Positions 62,840 to 64,000 of a stretch of DNA of 64,000 bases are shown one piece after another. The stretch is from Cyanophora paradoxa (taxonomy: Eukaryota; Glaucocystophyceae; Cyanophorales; Cyanophoraceae). The DNA is taken from assembly GCA_004431415.1 (NCBI GenBank), contig QPMI01000010.1, forward strand, positions 248,001-312,000, read 5' to 3'. The notes beneath the pieces were generated by a model. The model saw nothing but the letters and a program-made list of their open reading frames with translations. It had not been told where the DNA came from and ran no database searches. The translations under genes were made by a program, and so were the position numbers. Position 1 is the first letter of the stretch. Each line of letters begins with the position of its first letter.

Positions 62840-64000
62840 GACCCGCATATACATACATACACCTTTTTTGAGCTATTGCTATAGCTAGCGTTAGTTATAT
62901 AACGTTGACTCTTTTTGCACGCACTTGGCTCCGCTGCTTCCCCGGGCCCGTTCGTGCGCGGCCGGGCGGCTGCCGGCACTGATCATGAGCGCCTGCCGGC
63001 TGGCCATGGGCGTTTCGCGTTGTGTTGGGCCCGGAATCACTCACGCTGTGTTGGCATATATATGCATCTCTGCCGTTGTGCGCACGGCAGTCACTGAATA
63101 ACCGTACCCTGGGCCCTGTCCTATACAGCTATGTCATGATGATCAAAGGTAATTCGAACTTGATACTCCGAGCTCCGAGGCTCGCCTGGATTGCAAGCTA
63201 CAGGAGTGGCAGGAGTGGTCTCGGGGCTCCAAGGAGGCGCACCGGCTGGAAGCCCGGGGGGACGCGCCACTGGAACCTCCCCCCCCCCCCCCCCCCCCCC
63301 TCCCCCCGACCGCGGCCGCCCGACCCGGTCCTCCCCCACTCTTCCTCACCGCCCCACGCTCGCCCGTTCCGTACCCCTCCGCTCCCTCCCCCCCCAGCCC
63401 AACGCCTTCCCGATCCTCTGAGCCCGGCGGCTCTACCAGGTCCGCTCCCGGACGAGCGCGCCCCCACCCCCGAGCCCGCCGCACCCGCGACACGGCGGGC
63501 CGTACTTCAGCGTGTACAGAGTGGCTTAGTTTACAGAGCGCCTTCCCGGAGGCCATAGCTTGCTAGGTATAGTCACAGCTGCAGTCGTCTAGCCGTCCGC
63601 TTGTACTTGTTAGACTTGGCTCTCCCTCTCGTCCTTGGGTAGTCACTCCCTCCTCGCGTAGGGCCTCCCTTGTACTGCAGCGCTAGCGCTAGACCTAGCC
63701 CCGGGGTAGCCTTTCCAGTTATTTCCACATCCGAGCTCCACCCGGTGACCCGGTCCGATGTCCGAAAGGCTTAGTCCCGTAGGTTCATCTCTCGACTTGA
63801 CACAGATGGACACCTCAGTTATATCTCTAGCCATTTGTCTCGGCGTGTGCGAATTCATATAAATCCAAGGAGGCGCACGTGAGGGTGGCCGCTCTTTGTA
63901 TTCAAACGGGGGCCTGTAACCGCGCGCGGCCACCCGGCCTGGCGGGGGATCCGGTCCGGAGGGGGTAGGAGGGGGGAGGGGGGGGGAGGGGGAGGGGTCG
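62840..64000. other. Right-edge intergenic DNA with poly-C
   Basis: Contains TGATCATGAGCGCC at 62981 and a C-run of about 25 at 63279-63306 followed by C-rich DNA. The final bases are GGGGGAGGGGG repeats. No recognisable gene is seen apart from the weak frame at 63643-63933. Confidence 0.5.
63643..63933 (-). CDS. Unassigned open frame of 96 codons
   Basis: This minus-strand frame has balanced composition (RGYRPPFEYKERPP, MARDITEVSICVKSRDEP, GPGHRVELGCGNNWKGYPG), unlike the biased frames created by the nearby GC tracts. No family is recognised, no upstream exon was found and no membrane segment is present. It might be an exon or a transposon remnant. Confidence 0.25.
   Translation of the reverse strand: MAARGYRPPFEYKERPPSRAPPWIYMNSHTPRQMARDITEVSICVKSRDEPTGLSLSDIGPGHRVELGCGNNWKGYPGARSSASAAVQGRPYARRE

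Overview
The window is nuclear DNA of a GC-rich eukaryotic microbe, most likely a unicellular alga or related protist such as a haptophyte or stramenopile; the sequence does not fix the lineage. Every recognisable gene is cut into many short exons. Introns in the left half are mostly 40-120 bp, C-rich and end in CGCAG. Donors read GTGCGY, GTCCGC or GTACSY rather than GTAAGT, and a clear minority begin with GC (GCGCGY, GCACGY). The exon models were built by hand from reading frame, splice-site fit and protein-family consensus; none has transcript support.

Left to right: (1) 1-2627, minus, a PHT1/PHO84-type phosphate transporter, open at the window edge and apparently truncated at its 5' end by a repeat. 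(2) 2628-5970, gene-poor DNA with foldback elements. (3) 5974-8624, plus, a complete M20 metallopeptidase in about 19 exons. (4) 9248-14672, plus, a DUF4062-NACHT-LRR protein resembling NOD-like receptors. (5) 15499-16457, plus, a small acidic protein of unknown function. (6) 17011-23815, minus, a half-size ABCA transporter whose frame runs on into two membrane segments and a PhoD-like phosphatase fold. (7) 24735-32375, plus, a second half-size ABCA transporter, divergent from the first. (8) 33582-43875, minus, a large type I membrane protein with kelch-like repeats, fibronectin III-like modules, one membrane helix and a basic tail. (9) 43876-48590, a repeat- and palindrome-rich spacer. (10) 48591-62839, plus, a giant secreted/type I surface gene with a right-handed beta-helix region near its C-terminus. 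(11) 62840-64000, low-complexity DNA and one weak ORF.

No operon logic applies. Two themes connect genes: phosphate and membrane transport (PHT1, the PhoD-like domain, two ABCA pumps) and a divergent pair of very large cell-surface proteins at the right. The strongest candidates for something new are the ABCA-PhoD fusion with lost metal ligands, the DUF4062-NACHT-LRR receptor, and the combination of GC donors with exon-end duplications inside introns, which looks like a record of intron gain or donor shifting. No RNA gene, CRISPR array, origin or bacterial-type operon was found.
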